A stretch of 64,000 bases of DNA from Primulina eburnea (GCF_022965805.1 NC_133105.1:31996447-32060446); one strand, 5' to 3'. Positions 13,201 to 25,181 are shown, numbered from the stretch's first letter. The notes: generated from the sequence alone by a model not told the origin. Numbers and translations are program-made.

Positions 13201-14139
13201 TCAACAAAGATATGGTTAGCAAATAAGTTCTCAATGCAGGACTTGGGTGAAGCATCTTTTGTATTGGGAATACAGATCTATAGAGATAGATCAAGAAGAT
13301 TGCTTGGTCTCACCCAGTCCACATACATTGATACCATCGTGAAGCGGTTCTCGATGGATGAGTCCAAGAGAGGACATCTACCAATGTGTCATGGCGTGTC
13401 CCTATCCAAGTCTATGTCTCCCAAGACTGATGCAGAGATAGCGGCGATGACACGAATTCCGTATGCTTCGGCTATTGGTAGTATCATGTATGGGATGATA
13501 TCTACACGTCCTGACGTGGCATTTGCACTAAGTGTAGTGAGTAGATATCAATCCAACCCTGGTCTTCCACACTGGAAAGCTGTGAAAGACATCCTCAAGT
13601 ATTTGAGAAGGACCAATAAGTTGTTTTTGGTCTATGGGGGTGGAGAACTGAAATTGGAAGGCTATACCGACTCTAGCTTCCAAAGCGATGTTGATGACTC
13701 GAAGTCAACCTCCGGATTCATATTCATGCTCAATGGTGGTGCTGTCTCTTGGAAGAGTTCCAAGCAAGACAGTACTGCGGATTCCACCACTGAAGCAGAA
13801 TATATTGCTGCATCAGCTGCAGCAAAGGAGGCTGTTTGGATTAGGAATTTCGTCCAAGAGTTGGGCGTCATTCCAAATGGAGTTGCTCCTATCCCGGTGA
13901 TGTGCGACAACACGGGAGCCATAGCTCAGGCGAAGGAGCCAAGGTCTCATCAGAAGTCCAAACACGTATTGAGAAAGTACCACATCCTCAGAGAGATCGT
14001 GGAACGAGGAGAAGTGTCGATCGACAAAGTCGGCTCCGCAGATAATTTTGCTGATCCACTAACTAAGCCTTTACCAGGACCATCATTCGAGAAGCATCGC
14101 GAATCAATGGGTCTTAAGTATATGGGTAGTTGGCTCTAG
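10207..14139 (+). pseudogene. Copia 2 gag-pol polyprotein, frameshifted
   Basis: Same domain order as unit 1: gag, CCHC knuckle, protease (LDTGCGSHL), integrase, RVT_2 with YVDDILLIGND, RNase H. Lesions: the 1-bp gag deletion near 10587 shared with unit 1, a premature TAA at 11391-11393, and a 1-bp insertion near 12540. The integrase motif reads HTVVCGPLS here instead of HTDVCGPLS, so the first catalytic Asp of the DDE triad is Val (codon 11712-11714). Some lesions of unit 1 (near 2621, 2770 and 4201) are absent, so each unit also decayed separately after duplication. Confidence 0.93.
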
Positions 14140-14153
14140 TGCAAGTGGGAGAT

Positions 14154-16226
14154 TGTTAGAGTAGGTGCACGTCGAGCCAAGTGTTGGCCGACTGTTCACG
14201 ATGAAACTCTTTGTATTAAACGATCTTTATTTTAATAATATTTGAATTTATTAATTTGGCGCATCTTTATCTTTATACCCATGCGAGTTTCATAGATAAA
14301 GTCCTTGAATATACAAATAGTAGAAAGAATATGAGATGCTCATATGATGAGTATCATGAAACTCATATTTGTAATACTGTATATTCTAAACGGTTCCTAG
14401 TCGATTCAGCCGCCACTAAGAAGGATATAGGCCGCTCGAGTTAGAGACTAGTATCTGCGATGTGAGTACCATGTTTCATTGGTAGGGGACATTGTGATGT
14501 CCGAGCATGCAGATAGGTGCTCCTTGTAGAGTGCACTGAACAACCCTCTATAAAGGACTTTCCAAGTGGTTCTCACTTATCGAGTGGAAAAGTCCTAGTT
14601 TATGGTTGTACACCATTAGTCCTTATGACCCGGGACAACATTGAGACTCTATGTGCTAGCGTTTCACTTTGACTTGTTTACCGACTCTTATGGGGTCATC
14701 AGGTGGCAAGGTTGGGTGTTACGGCGAAACACATAGGAGTCGATGCATTGTAGCCGGGGATTCACCGCTTACCTACGGGTATGGATATCCTATGTGTTTT
14801 TCATGTATGTGTGGGTTGAAATCTCTGATCAGAGTATGATGGTAATTATGAAAGGGGTTTCATAGATTACACCATCGATGCAACCACAACATGACACATA
14901 GTATCGATTCATTGACAACTCTCGATAAACCAATAGTTGTCGAATCGGTCGGGATATATGAGTTGAAGGGACCGTACTGTACGCTAACCATAATTGAATG
15001 GTTCTTGCAGGCACTATCATGTGATACCTAGGGAATCACGTAAGCGATGCTGCTAGGCGTTTAACGTGATTGGTGGGTAATATCAGACTTGAGTTCTGAC
15101 TTCTTACTATCAAGGAGTTGATAAATAAGAATGGAGCAATTGGGGTATGCTCGAATAAGGACATGTTTAGTCCGAATCACATGGAGATGTGAACCCACGG
15201 CTAGTCGTATCAATGAACCATTGAGGGCCACACAAGTACTGGCTTTGTAAATCCCGATGAGAAGTAAAATAGTTCAATGTGTTGAACGGCTTATAAATGT
15301 GTTTATAAGCCTAAAGAAAAATAGAAGTATGACTTCTATGAGAGAAATATAAATTTTAATTTAAGGAAGTGTTCCTAGATTAAAATTTGGCCAAGTAAAT
15401 AATGTAGTTGAAAATTGTGATTTTCATAAACATTATTGGGGACTAAATTAAATTAATTCAAGTGTTGAATTAATTAAACACTAGTGAACTAGTAGAGTCC
15501 AAATAATTAAAAATAATTCAAGTGTTGAATTAATAATATTGAGTCTTGTAGAGCTCAATTAAAATAATTATTTAACTAGTGGGACTTGAATAAATTCAAG
15601 TAGTATTTAATTAATCTCAAATGTGTTTGAGATAATTAAAATTTAGTCCATGGTTTTTAATGTGTTAAAAAACCATATAATATATGTGAGACATGCTAGG
15701 GTTTGCATGCTTGGGAGGTGAAGAGACTTTGAATACTTTTTAATAAAATAATGCATGGCATGGGGATCAACTTTTTCATTTTTCCCACACCCAAGTCTAG
15801 ACTTCACTCCCTCATTCCACACTCACTTGGCCGAAACCTCTTTCAAAATTCTCTCCAATTTTTCTTCTCTCTTTTGTTCTTCAAGTGTTGGAGAATAAAA
15901 GTCCTCTCATTGAAAAATCTTCTTGCTTTTCTAGTGCAAAGCAAGAAGGGATTTACATAGCTTGTGGTGGGCTTGATTTTTGAACAAGGAGTGTTCAAGG
16001 AGGTAGCTTGTAGATCAACTCATCCATACAAGAGCTAAAGTGTTTACACTTTAGTTGGTGCCATTCATCAATCTCTTGAGATTGATAGGTAAATCTCTAA
16101 ACATCCTATATTTGATGTTGTTTTGTAAATATTGTGCAAAAACCATGGTGGCCGAAATTTCTTGTAGAAAATTAAAAATTTTTTACTTCCGTTGCGCTTC
16201 CGGCCACCGTAACCGGTCCGCTTTCA
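14154..16226 (+). repeat. Copia LTR 3, complete, right end of the tandem
   Basis: 2073 bp, starting TGTTAGAG after the polypurine tract and ending GCTTTCA. The next bases, GAAGA, belong to a Gypsy gag gene on the other strand, so this is the true outer edge of the Copia insertion. Confidence 0.95.
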
Positions 16227-17700
16227 GAAGACTTACCTTTAGATGTCGCAGTTTGCTCATCCACTGTTTGAGTTTTCTCTTTTTCCTTCGACTCCAAAAC
16301 TTTCCCGCTTTTCAACTCAATAGCCTTCACTTGCTCTTTTGGATTAGTCTCTGTGTTACTTGGCAAGGTGCCTTGCTCTCTACTTGCTATCATCTTCGCT
16401 AATTGACAAATCTGATTTTCAAGTCCCTTAATCGACGCATCCTGATTTTGAAGTCTAGTTTCAGTGGATGAAATAAACTGAGACATCATTTTCTCCAAGT
16501 TGGACTTTTCTTCTCTAGGAGGATCGGATCTGTACATCGGTTATTTGCCATATTGTTTTCCTCCTTGCGGTCGATTCTGACTGTTTTGACCGTCCCATGA
16601 GAAGTTGGGATGTTGCCTCCACCCAGGATTGTATGTGTTCGATTAAGGGTCATGCCTTGGGCGGTTTTGGACTCCCACTTGGTTCACTGGTGCCTCATTT
16701 TGCACATAGAATGGATTGTCGTCTTGACAGTCCTTCGCATAGTGTTTCCCTCCACACTTTTCACAGAATATCTCTTGAAGACGCATCGCCGTGCCACCCA
16801 CATTCAAGCCGTCTATTTTCCTGTTTAGAGCATCAAGTTGTGCAGTAATAGCAGAAAAATCAGTTACCTGGTGCACTCCTGCACTTCTCCGCTGGTTGTT
16901 CCTGTCAGATTGAGGATGATAACTGCTAGCAGCCATCTCCTCCAACAACTCATATCCTTCTTCTGCAGTCTTCCTCAAAAGGTTCCCACAAGCAGCAGAA
17001 TCTATCATAGTACGGTTAGGAGTAAGCAAACCGTAATAAAATGTTTGAACGACTAACCAAATGGTAACTCGTGATGTGGGCATCTTCGTAGTAGGTCCTT
17101 GAAGCGTTCCCATGCCTCATATAAAGATTCCTGATCGAATTGAGCGAATGTTGTAATGTCTGCCCGCAGCTTCATGGTCTTGGAGGGAGGGAAGTATTTG
17201 ATGAGAAATGCTTTCGCCATGTCCTCCCATGTAGCGATCGAACCTACAGGCAAACAATTTAACCACGCTTTAGCTTTGTCACGTAAGGAGAAAGGAAATA
17301 AACGCAATCTAACAGCATCATCAGAAACTCCAGTGAATTTAAAAGTATCGCAGATTTCAAGAAAATCCGCAATGTGCGTGTTTGGATCATCCACTGCAGT
17401 TCCTCCGAATTGGACTGTGTTCTGAATCATCTGGATTATGGCTGGCTTGACTTCAAAGTGATTTGCCCGCACGATAGGTCTCACAATGCTAGGGCTTGCA
17501 CCCTCCAACGAAGGTTGGGCATACTCCAGCATCGGTATGCGGCGTGGCATCTCGACTTGTCTATTTTCACGCTGTTCCTCCTCACGTTCTGGCTCTTGTC
17601 TCTCCATCAGTTCTTTAAGCCTCTGTTGTTGTCTTCTCCTGCGGAAGGTTCTTTCAATTTCAGGATCGAACTTATGATCCACGTCAAGTGACTTTGGCAT
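16227..17700 (-). pseudogene. Athila/Tat-like Gypsy gag, broken and truncated by Copia insertion
   Basis: Reading from 17700 leftward: an Arg/Glu-rich N-terminus, then a retrotransposon gag domain (ADFLEICDTFKF, KAWLNCLPVGSI, KYFPPSKTMKLR), then a CEKCGGKHYAKDC zinc knuckle near 16735, then a Gln/Lys-rich segment. Lesions: a frameshift near 17055-17065 and in-frame stops at 16643-16645 and near 16540. The coding sequence stops abruptly at the edge of the Copia LTR. The rest of gag and pol should lie left of the Copia tandem, outside the window. Gag type and PBS fit the Athila/Tat clade; the exact lineage is not certain. Confidence 0.85.
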
Positions 17701-17800
17701 GCACTGGAAGGGATATGTGTAATAAAATGTGAAGTGTTATCTCAAGAGAAATAAAATAATGCTAAAGAAAATAACTAAAAATAAAATTGTAGATTAACAG

Positions 17801-17818
17801 TCCCCGGCAACGGCGCCA
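17801..17818 (-). other. Primer-binding site, Asp tRNA type
   Basis: On the minus strand this reads TGGCGCCGTTGCCGGGGA, the PBS commonly seen in Athila/Tat elements. It lies about 6 bp from the LTR end and roughly 100 bp upstream of the gag ATG at 17700. Confidence 0.85.
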
Positions 17819-17824
17819 AAAACT

Positions 17825-19244
17825 TGATCGAGCAAAACATTCACTATGATATCCTCAATAAAAATATGATTTTGTATGCTCAAAATTAATCGCATGTGCA
17901 CGATGTCAAGTAATAATATAGTGTACAAGAGTACGAGTATCGTTCCACTGAAGACTGTGTTTAACAAGTATTATTTTCAGTTATTTAACATTTGGCAACG
18001 AAAATTGAGTTGTGTGATTATCCCTACTATGCTCAAATAAATATGCGATTAAAATGATTCAACAAGTAATGAATGAGAATTTAATCTAAAATGTTGAGTT
18101 AAAATTCAAGGAGAAATGGATTTGTTGGGAAACTCGGTTCACCTACCCCTCGTTAATTTATTAATTCATTCGATCGTGATCTACGCTTCCGACAGGATTT
18201 CCTAATCTATTGAACACACTCTCTCGAGCTATGCCAAACTAATTCCACTCAATGAAGTAATTAAATATCTTTAATTATTTATCACGAGCGAATCGCATTT
18301 CGATCTATAAAATCCCCTAGTTTTCGACCCTTAGGACTATGACTATCGGCACGTATCCAATTTCATATATCTATGTAAATTGTAGATCCGTGAATTCTAC
18401 TACTCGATCCTATCACTCGTTATTCTCTCGAACTCACTCGTGATATGAAAACGTCGTTAAAGTTAGCTATGCTTTAATGACACGATAAAACAGTAGTAAA
18501 ATCAAGAATAACGCACAACCGAAATATAAATTAATTCAAATCAACGTTGGGGTAGGATCCCCTTTAATCCCAACAAATAATAAAGTTAGCTACTAGAATT
18601 CATTGTAAAAATAAATACAACAATGTTTAAAATGAAAGAAACTAGATTAGAAATACTAGGCGAGACGAAATCTGCGAAGAACGGTGCTCGGAAAGATTCA
18701 AATCTTCAATCCTAGTGCAAAGTTCTCTCCAAAAGCTTGTGACGGCTGCAACATCAAGTCTGAATCCCTCTCAAAGTCGACCAACCGACCTTCCATAGCA
18801 TTCTCCTCCCAGAATAAGGTAAGGAATCGCACACAATATCTTTCCAAAAATAGGTGGCGCTCGGGCGGTAGAAAAGTACCGCTCGAGCGCCACACCTTCT
18901 GTAAAATCTCATGGGAAGCGTGGCATTCGCGCTCGGGCGGTAGAAAACTACCGCTAGAGCACCGACCTTTCTGCATTTTTGCTCGGAAATCCACCTACCG
19001 CGCTCGGGCGGTAGAAAACTACCGCTCGAGCGCCGACCTTGCTGCACTTCATTTTCTTGACTTGGCACTTGGCTCCGATTTTTGGTTTTCCGGCCGCTTT
19101 TTCTTGCAAATTCATCATGCCCGAGTGAGATAGGATAAAATGAACAGAATCTGAATGAAATAAACGATGCGCAATGCAAAACACACACAGACTAATGCAA
19201 TAAAACACGTAAAAACGACACATATCGTGCAAATATCGAGAACA
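17825..19244 (-). repeat. 5' LTR of the Athila/Tat-like element
   Basis: About 1420 bp. On the minus strand it starts TGTTCTCGATATTTGC at 19244 and ends at the TG/CA boundary at 17825. The right boundary is set where similarity to the integrase array begins (CTTTAGCGTGC). The left boundary rests on the PBS spacing, since no second LTR is available to confirm it. It holds three palindrome cassettes (18856-19034) and no coding sequence I can support. Confidence 0.75.
18856..19034 (-). repeat. Three ~35-bp palindrome cassettes in Athila-like LTR
   Basis: Cassettes at about 18856-18891, 18929-18963 and 19000-19034, period about 72 bp. Each has a left arm GCGCTCGGGCGGTA, a short A-rich loop and a right arm TACCGCTCGAGCGCC (imperfect in the second). 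The same cassette occurs in the unrelated LTRs at 21216-21426 and 26952-27162. Confidence 0.9.
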
Positions 19245-19450
19245 CTTTAGCGTGCTATTCTTAAAAAAACTTGGATTGACATTTCTATGGACTTTATTTT
19301 GGGGTTGCCTAGGACTAAGAAGGGGAGGGATTCTATCTTTGTTGTTGTGGACAGATTTTCTAAGATGGCACATTTTATAGTTTGTCATAAAACCGATGAT
19401 GCTTCAAACATTGTGGATTTGTTCTTTAGAGAAGTCGTTAGGTTGCATGG
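19245..19450 (+). pseudogene. Integrase-core fragment, left part of the integrase-derived array
   Basis: Encodes [18 protein letters not shown] and the following integrase core residues up to VVRLHG, where the gag-only element is inserted. It continues at 27304 after removing that element and one TSD copy. The left side is cut by the Athila-like LTR. The full array is described at 27304-31940. Confidence 0.85.
19446..19450. repeat. Target-site duplication CATGG, left copy
   Basis: CATGG at 19446-19450 is repeated at 27299-27303, directly outside the two LTR ends. Uninterrupted array units read GTTGCATGGCATGCC here, matching the expected empty site. Confidence 0.93.
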
Positions 19451-21562
19451 TGTGGGGACCCGGACGCTAATCATCTTTGGGATTTAATTATCTATTAAGA
19501 TAAAACAGGGTCTAAAAATTTTTCGTTTTAAGATATAACTGCGGAAGGTAATGGAATATAAATACTATACATGTCTGTATAAAATACATTTCAGTATTAA
19601 AGTACAACAAGCTAATTTAATGTGCAACTACTAAAGTCCAGTAATAAAACCAAGTCTACTGTAAGTCCGGAATCACCACGCTACACTCGTCTTCTCTCCT
19701 CATCATCATGACCCTGATCCAGCCCCACCTGTTGTCATGCACACATACAAAACAAAACAACAGCCGGATAACTCCGGTGAGAAATAAATCCCAGTATAAA
19801 ACATGGTAAACATGTATATACATAAAATAATTCATGAAACATGCTGTCACGAATAAAATCAAAACATTAGATTTCATAAGCTATGAAATCTAATCACAAC
19901 AAGCATGCACTTCAAATCAGCTAAACGTGCATATAAACAATATAAATCATACAAACATGCTATCATAACTGAAAGTAATAATGATGGGTCCCATGATCTA
20001 GGAGCCACATCCATATGAGCATGCAGTCCTAATCAAATCATGTCTAGACTCGACTCAACTATAACTCTAGCGATCCCGGGGTGAATAAGACGTCACTACC
20101 TACCCTCCAATCGGGGTAATGTACGTCTCATTCCTAGACTTCGGTCTGAGCTGTATCAACGGCGGCAATAAGAGTAATACCTACTCCTATGCTGAGATAC
20201 ACCGAAACGTCTAGCTATTTGACAATGCCTGTCAAAGACTCTCCTATCTTAGATGCAATGAATAAGAATCTGTAAACACAGCATAATCATATCCATAACT
20301 GAATATCTCAATTATCTTACCTGCTTGAATACAATTCTATAATCAAAGCATAATCAGGTAACAGTATAAACAATAATCTAGTATGTGATTTTATTGGGAA
20401 ACTCAAATTAATCTAATTTGAGTTATGCTTCCCGAATATCACATGAATTATACCTTTGTCTTCCTGATCTGATGAAGAAGACGTCTCGAAGTCGAATTTG
20501 TCCATATCTGATCTGTCCATATCTGATCTGAAATGACAATAACCAATACACTGTATCAATGTGTAATCCAATTCACAATCTGTCTGGTCAATATCCTGAA
20601 TAATCTACAATCTGATTCATATCAACAATATCACAAGACAACAGAAACCAATACTAAATCTGATCAATCTGTACCCACTGATGTTTAGATGGTATAACAA
20701 TACAGTCTTGTAACCCCGTCAGTCTTAACATCCCAATTATAATATCAGAATTCCTAATAAATCTCAGTACAATCTATAACCTCAATATCTGTACACTTTA
20801 AAATGAATAACAGCATAATTCTGATAGCAATCTCAATCAAATCAACTCTAAAATTCATAACAATTATATAAACACTCTGTTTCTTATTCTGACTTCGATT
20901 CTATGATGTCTAACATGACAAGAACATCATATATGAATCCTATTCAATTCTGACCACCTCATAAGTTCAAAGCATGTCTAAACGTAACAAAACTTACGTC
21001 CAGTTGTAGCCTGTGTTGATAGGAACACGGTACTGAAGTCGGATTCTAATTCAGACGGACGGATTTCTCACAAAAGGCGTAAGGATTATTCTTTATTCTT
21101 CCTCGACTTCTTCTCGTTCCTTTCTTCTGAATTCTGAAGAGTAACATATGTATATATTTGTATACATCCCACGTTGCATGCTGAAGAAACGTGTCACCCT
21201 TGTCAAATGCCGCCTGGCGCTCGGGCGGTAATAAAATTCCGCCCGGGCGCGAGCTCAGCGCTCGGGCGGTAAATATCTGCCGCCCGGGCGCGAAGAGTTC
21301 TGTCTCCGAATTCCCCCTTGGCGCTCGGGCGGTCAAAAACTACCGCCCGGGCGCCACACTTTCTGCCCGAACCAAAAGTTGCGATGCATTGGCACTCGGG
21401 CGGTGCTTTTCTATCGCTCGAGCGCCGAGGATTCTGTCCACTTCCGTGGTTAATCATGCAACGACGCTCGATCTCGGCATAACGGTTCATTTGAGTTCTT
21501 ATAACCTTAATCATGCCAATTAATCACTGTCTGATTGTATCAATTAAATCTCGGGCATTACA
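19451..21562 (-). repeat. 3' LTR of gag-only element
   Basis: 2112 bp. On the minus strand it starts TGTAATGCCCGAGA and ends GGGTCCCCACA. It has a palindrome cluster (21216-21426), a TATA-like run (about 21148-21170), a GTAAGT motif near 21000 and a TTTCAG motif near 20530. Downstream of the TATA it is homologous to the solo LTR at 55976-58119. No genes. Confidence 0.95.
21216..21426 (-). repeat. Four palindrome cassettes in the 3' LTR of the gag-only element
   Basis: Cassettes begin near 21216, 21259, 21320 and 21391. Each pairs (G)GCGCTCGGGCGGT with CCGCCCGGGCGC or CGCTCGAGCGCC across an A/T-rich loop. The cluster edge lies about 46 bp upstream, on the element's strand, of the TATA-like run. 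The fourth is the most decayed (GGCACTCGG). Confidence 0.9.
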
Positions 21563-21575
21563 TTTCTCCCCCTCT
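21563..21575 (-). other. Polypurine tract of gag-only element
   Basis: On the minus strand AGAGGGGGAGAAA lies directly before the 3' LTR. The preceding sequence (TTCGAGGACGAACTC) matches the same spot in element C (TTCGAGGACGAAATC before 54006), so the two families are related. Confidence 0.85.
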
Positions 21576-21579
21576 TAGA

Positions 21580-23866
21580 TCTGAGTTCGTCCTCGAACTC
21601 ATAAGCAATCAATTTCAAATATAAGAGAAGAAATGTATAATAGAGTTTAACATCCAAACTCATTTCACTAGCCAACTCAATCCCATATTACTGGCTATAC
21701 AACACCCATATACGCCAATTGCAATCCATAACAAAGCAATACCACCTATAGTTGCTAGTCCATCTTTTTATCTCAATCAAGGACCTATGCCATCTTCGGT
21801 TTCAACTACCAATCGTCATCATCCGACATTGGTTTCCTACATCTATCCATTCTGAATTATCTTGATAACTAGTGCTAACATTCCGCACTAGAGTTCTATC
21901 AATATTTTCCAATATCTGAACAAGACACTCCGACTACCTGTCAATTTGTGAACAATCTGCCAGAGAGAGCTTATGATATAATCTACCACCAGTACACACT
22001 TAATCATAATCATAGTCTGATATACTCTACTCGAAATCATCATTCTAGTCAATCTGACTATTTCTTTGACAGGGATCTCTGTCACCTAGTTCTGTTTGTA
22101 CATCATCTTTACAAACTACTAGATATAGATTGATCAATCTATCAATCACGATCATACCATATCCCAATCTGAAGAAAATGGCGGTAATTCCATTACATCA
22201 GTCCTAGAAATGTACTTCCATTTCTATTCAGGATTATACTAAGTCGGTAATCATCTTCTGATTCCTAGCTTTCTGGCTTCTTTTGTTAGCGATCCAGACA
22301 TATCAGTACCATTTTTTTTACCAACCTTTCGGTACAAATTCGGTTATAACTGATCAAATCTGTCTATACCAACACTATTTGTTCGAGTATCATACATTCT
22401 GAAATATCTGAATGAAAACTGAATCCCCTACGGTGCATTTCTGACACTACTTGTGACTTCAGATTCGAACTATCCGGTATAAACAATCAGTTAATAATAT
22501 AAAATAATGAAGAAATACCTACCTGGCATTTGGCTCTGACTACCCATATCAAAAGCTATAAATAATTCTGAAACATTCTGACATCACACAATAGAAGTAG
22601 TCTGTCTGATATAAACACAAAGTCACATATCTGTTACTGTAAACGATACTCTGCTCTGATTTCAACTGTTTACAATAAACTGTATTACACTGATTCACAA
22701 TAACGGTAATATCACATCGAATTCTGAATAGAAAGAACTTATACAGATCTAGTGAGTTTAAAAAAACTCATAACATAATAAATTCTGGCTGGCTGACCAA
22801 ATCTTCATACTGCCCAGATCAACTGCTATATCTCATCTGCAAATAGAATATACTCCCAACCAATATCAAATGTCTCAAATACTGATTTGAACAATAACAA
22901 TACTCAGCAGATATACAGCAATACGAGAATAAGAAAATCAGAAGAAGTCAATCTGCTCAAACCAGCTAGTAAAATTCTGACATCTTTGACATTCTGCTAA
23001 TTTTGATATTCCTGATACCGCATAATCTGAATATAAACCTGTATCAATAACTGCATTCGGATCCCTACCTGACCCATTGCTGTATACAATAATCACAGTT
23101 CTCAGAATATTTAACCCAGTCTTCAAATAGTCAATATAACCAATCAGATGCTGTGGATATATCCCGGAATCATAGATATAACAAGCATAATTCTTCAAAA
23201 TACCCCTGAACACATAATCTGTCAATCTAGAAACAGAACTAAAATGTCTTCAAGAGAAATACACAATCAACTGGATTCTTTAGCCCATACTTTAATCTGT
23301 CAATTTTTTCAATTCTCTCTGATAGAGAACCCATCTGACATCTTATCTAAGCAAACACCAGTTAACTATTATCTTACTATCAAATTTTAGGCTCGATTTC
23401 AGTGGATCTACTGAATACATAAGGATGCCATCTGTTCCTTTCTGTAATAATCGAGTCCTAAACCCTACAATTTTCTGAGGACTTCTGGATCGAAAATCCT
23501 CATTTATCAACTAGATCTGGTCTTAATCTTACCATTTCTGGAACACATTCTACGATATTTCTGTACTTGTTTAGCATATACATGTCAATAATGCAATCCA
23601 AATCAGACAATTACAAGTACATCATAATCTAATCCAGTCCCATCCTCATCTAACTGTAGTATATAATATGTCACAGAAATTTCTGATATCAACATATTCC
23701 TCAACAGCCAAGGAATCAATACTACAGTATACACAGACCCCACAGATATAGCATATCTCCATACTACTCATTCACAGATACTCATAACGAATGCATTAGT
23801 ATATATCAATACGTATGCAATATAATCATAAAGAATGGTACCTGTTGTAACTACTGGGTCTGTTTT
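21580..23866 (-). pseudogene. Decayed pol relic (protease region recognisable)
   Basis: No ORF over about 95 codons. Reading the minus strand from 23866, nucleotide similarity to element C (37920-38400) can be followed. CAGGTACCATTCTTTATG matches the segment before the protease. The active-site stretch LIDTGA of C is LIYTNA here. Near 23580, CTAAACAAGTACAGA matches C's CCAAGTACAGA, and near 23430 ATTATTACAGAAAGGA matches C at about 38330. Beyond that I cannot follow it confidently, and the relic is far shorter than C's pol, so large deletions are implied. The rest is AT-rich with frequent ATCTG/CAGAT. Confidence 0.75.
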
Positions 23867-24822
23867 TCACGCATTGCCACCCGATGGTCCTGCTCCCCAG
23901 AATCTTTGGGAACCCTTCTGAGGACACACTCTAGCAAAATGCCCATGCTGTCCGCAGATATTGCATCTACCAGTCACTCCCTGGCATTGTTCGGTGGGAT
24001 GTCTCCCTCCACACCTAGCGCAATAGACTCCAGTATAACTCGGACTGGAACCACTGGAACTGGAGGAACCACTGCCTAACTTCTTGAACTGTTTCTTCCG
24101 AGCTTTCAGCAAATCTTGCTTTCCACTCGTGCTGCCACGTTCAAATCTCGAAGGGGATTGTGGTGTCTGAGGTTTCTTCACACACAACCTCGTTAATTGT
24201 CGAATCAGACTCTCTTCTGCTCTCTTTGCTTTACTCAAGACATCAGCAAAGTGATAGGGTCGCTGTAGATTCATGAATGCAACTATCTCCGAATTTAATC
24301 CTCTAACGAATTGACTCACTACAGCTTTGTCATCTCTAGCCATATGAGGAGCAAAACGCAACAGAGTAGAAAATTTAGCAGCATAATCCTCAATATTCAA
24401 TTGACCTTGACTTAAATTCTCAAATTCTGCTTTCTTGTCTTCTCGGTACGAGGCGGAGAAAAATCTTTGATAGAATTCAGTCTTGAAGACTTCCCACGTG
24501 ATCACAGTACCACGTAGTGCTAATACTCTTTTAATTGTAATCCACCAACTTCTGGCAGCCTCTTGTAATTGGTGAAATACCAATTTAACTCTTTGGTCAT
24601 CTGTACAATCCAGTAGATCGAACAATATCTCTATGTCCTCAACCCAGTGCTGACACGTTTCAGGCGTCTCTGTACCACTCAGAATCGGCGGCTGAAATAA
24701 CTGAAATTCTGCCAACTTGGTTTCCATCGGAGTCGCTGACACATCTATCTGCGGTTCTGGTATATATGGCTGCTCATACGAAGTACTGCCTGTTTCCACA
24801 ATCCTTCGGGGAGGTATATCTG
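23867..24822 (-). CDS. Gypsy Gag protein of the gag-only element, start codon altered
   Basis: An open frame of 310 codons follows the GTG at 24799. It has a retrotransposon gag domain (HWVEDIEILFDLLDC, KTEFYQRFFS, ENLSQGQLNIEDYAAKF) and two knuckles, CARCGGRHPTEQC and CNICGQHGHFARVC, near its C-terminus. Gag forms the virus-like particle and packages RNA. Element C's gag begins MPPRR; the matching codons here (about 24820-24806) read ATA-CCT-CCC-CGA-AGG, so the ancestral ATG appears to be ATA. The next in-frame ATG is at 24727 (METKLAEF), which would trim about 32 residues but keep all domains. The frame is otherwise uninterrupted while neighbouring pol has decayed, which suggests selection on gag. 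Confidence 0.85.
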
Positions 24823-25169
24823 ATTACCACAAACATTAGTAACCCAATACTGTAAATCTGTGCCAATCTTTTTCTGATCATGATCATCTTACTGCTGATC
24901 ATGAATACGATCTGATTCATACTCAAGAATACATAATACCAATTTAAATCAAATAGTCAGGTAGCCATGTATCTTAAAGCAGTAACACATAGTCTCATGC
25001 TAGCACACAATGTCAATCAACATTAGAATCAATCTCATGCTAGCACACACATGCAAGGAAAGAAAATTCATCTACCCCGCTCATTCTCTTCTATCTTACC
25101 CTAAGTCAGTCTAAAAGATCTATCAATTCTGACTATCTCAATCTAAAGATCTATCTCTAAAGGATCTTC

Positions 25170-25181
25170 GCTCTGATACCA
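25170..25181 (-). other. Primer-binding site of gag-only element
   Basis: Minus strand TGGTATCAGAGC, complementary to the 3' end of plant initiator Met tRNA, 5 bp inside the 5' LTR boundary (25187). Identical to the PBS of element C. Confidence 0.9.

Larger units (their letters stand above)
1..16226 (+). mobile_element. Tandem pair of Ty1/Copia elements sharing the middle LTR (partial at left)
   Basis: The order is partial LTR (1-528), internal region 1 (529-6292), LTR (6293-8369), internal region 2 (8370-14153), LTR (14154-16226). Position 1 aligns with 7842 of the middle LTR, with no net indel over 528 bp. LTRs begin TGTTAGAG and end GCTTTCA. There is no host DNA between the two units. Both internal regions carry the same 1-bp deletion in gag, absent from the Copia copies at 46-50 kb and 59-63 kb. 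This favours duplication by unequal recombination over two separate insertions. The right flank starts GAAGA, so the left TSD, outside the window, is predicted to be GAAGA. The array may continue to the left. Confidence 0.92.

Noticed and set aside
14829..15020. 63-codon ORF recurring in every Copia LTR (also 45146, 52963, 58507)
   Set aside because: The ORF is conserved only because the LTR is conserved. It lies in U3 upstream of the probable promoter and shows no domain.
16597..17691. Plus-strand ORFs opposite the Athila-like gag
   Set aside because: They are antisense shadows of the minus-strand gag, which has recognisable domain motifs.
22938..23225. 95-codon minus-strand ORF as an extra gene of the gag-only element
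   Set aside because: It lies in the decayed pol relic, has no recognisable motif, and adjoining stretches align only at nucleotide level to element C pol.
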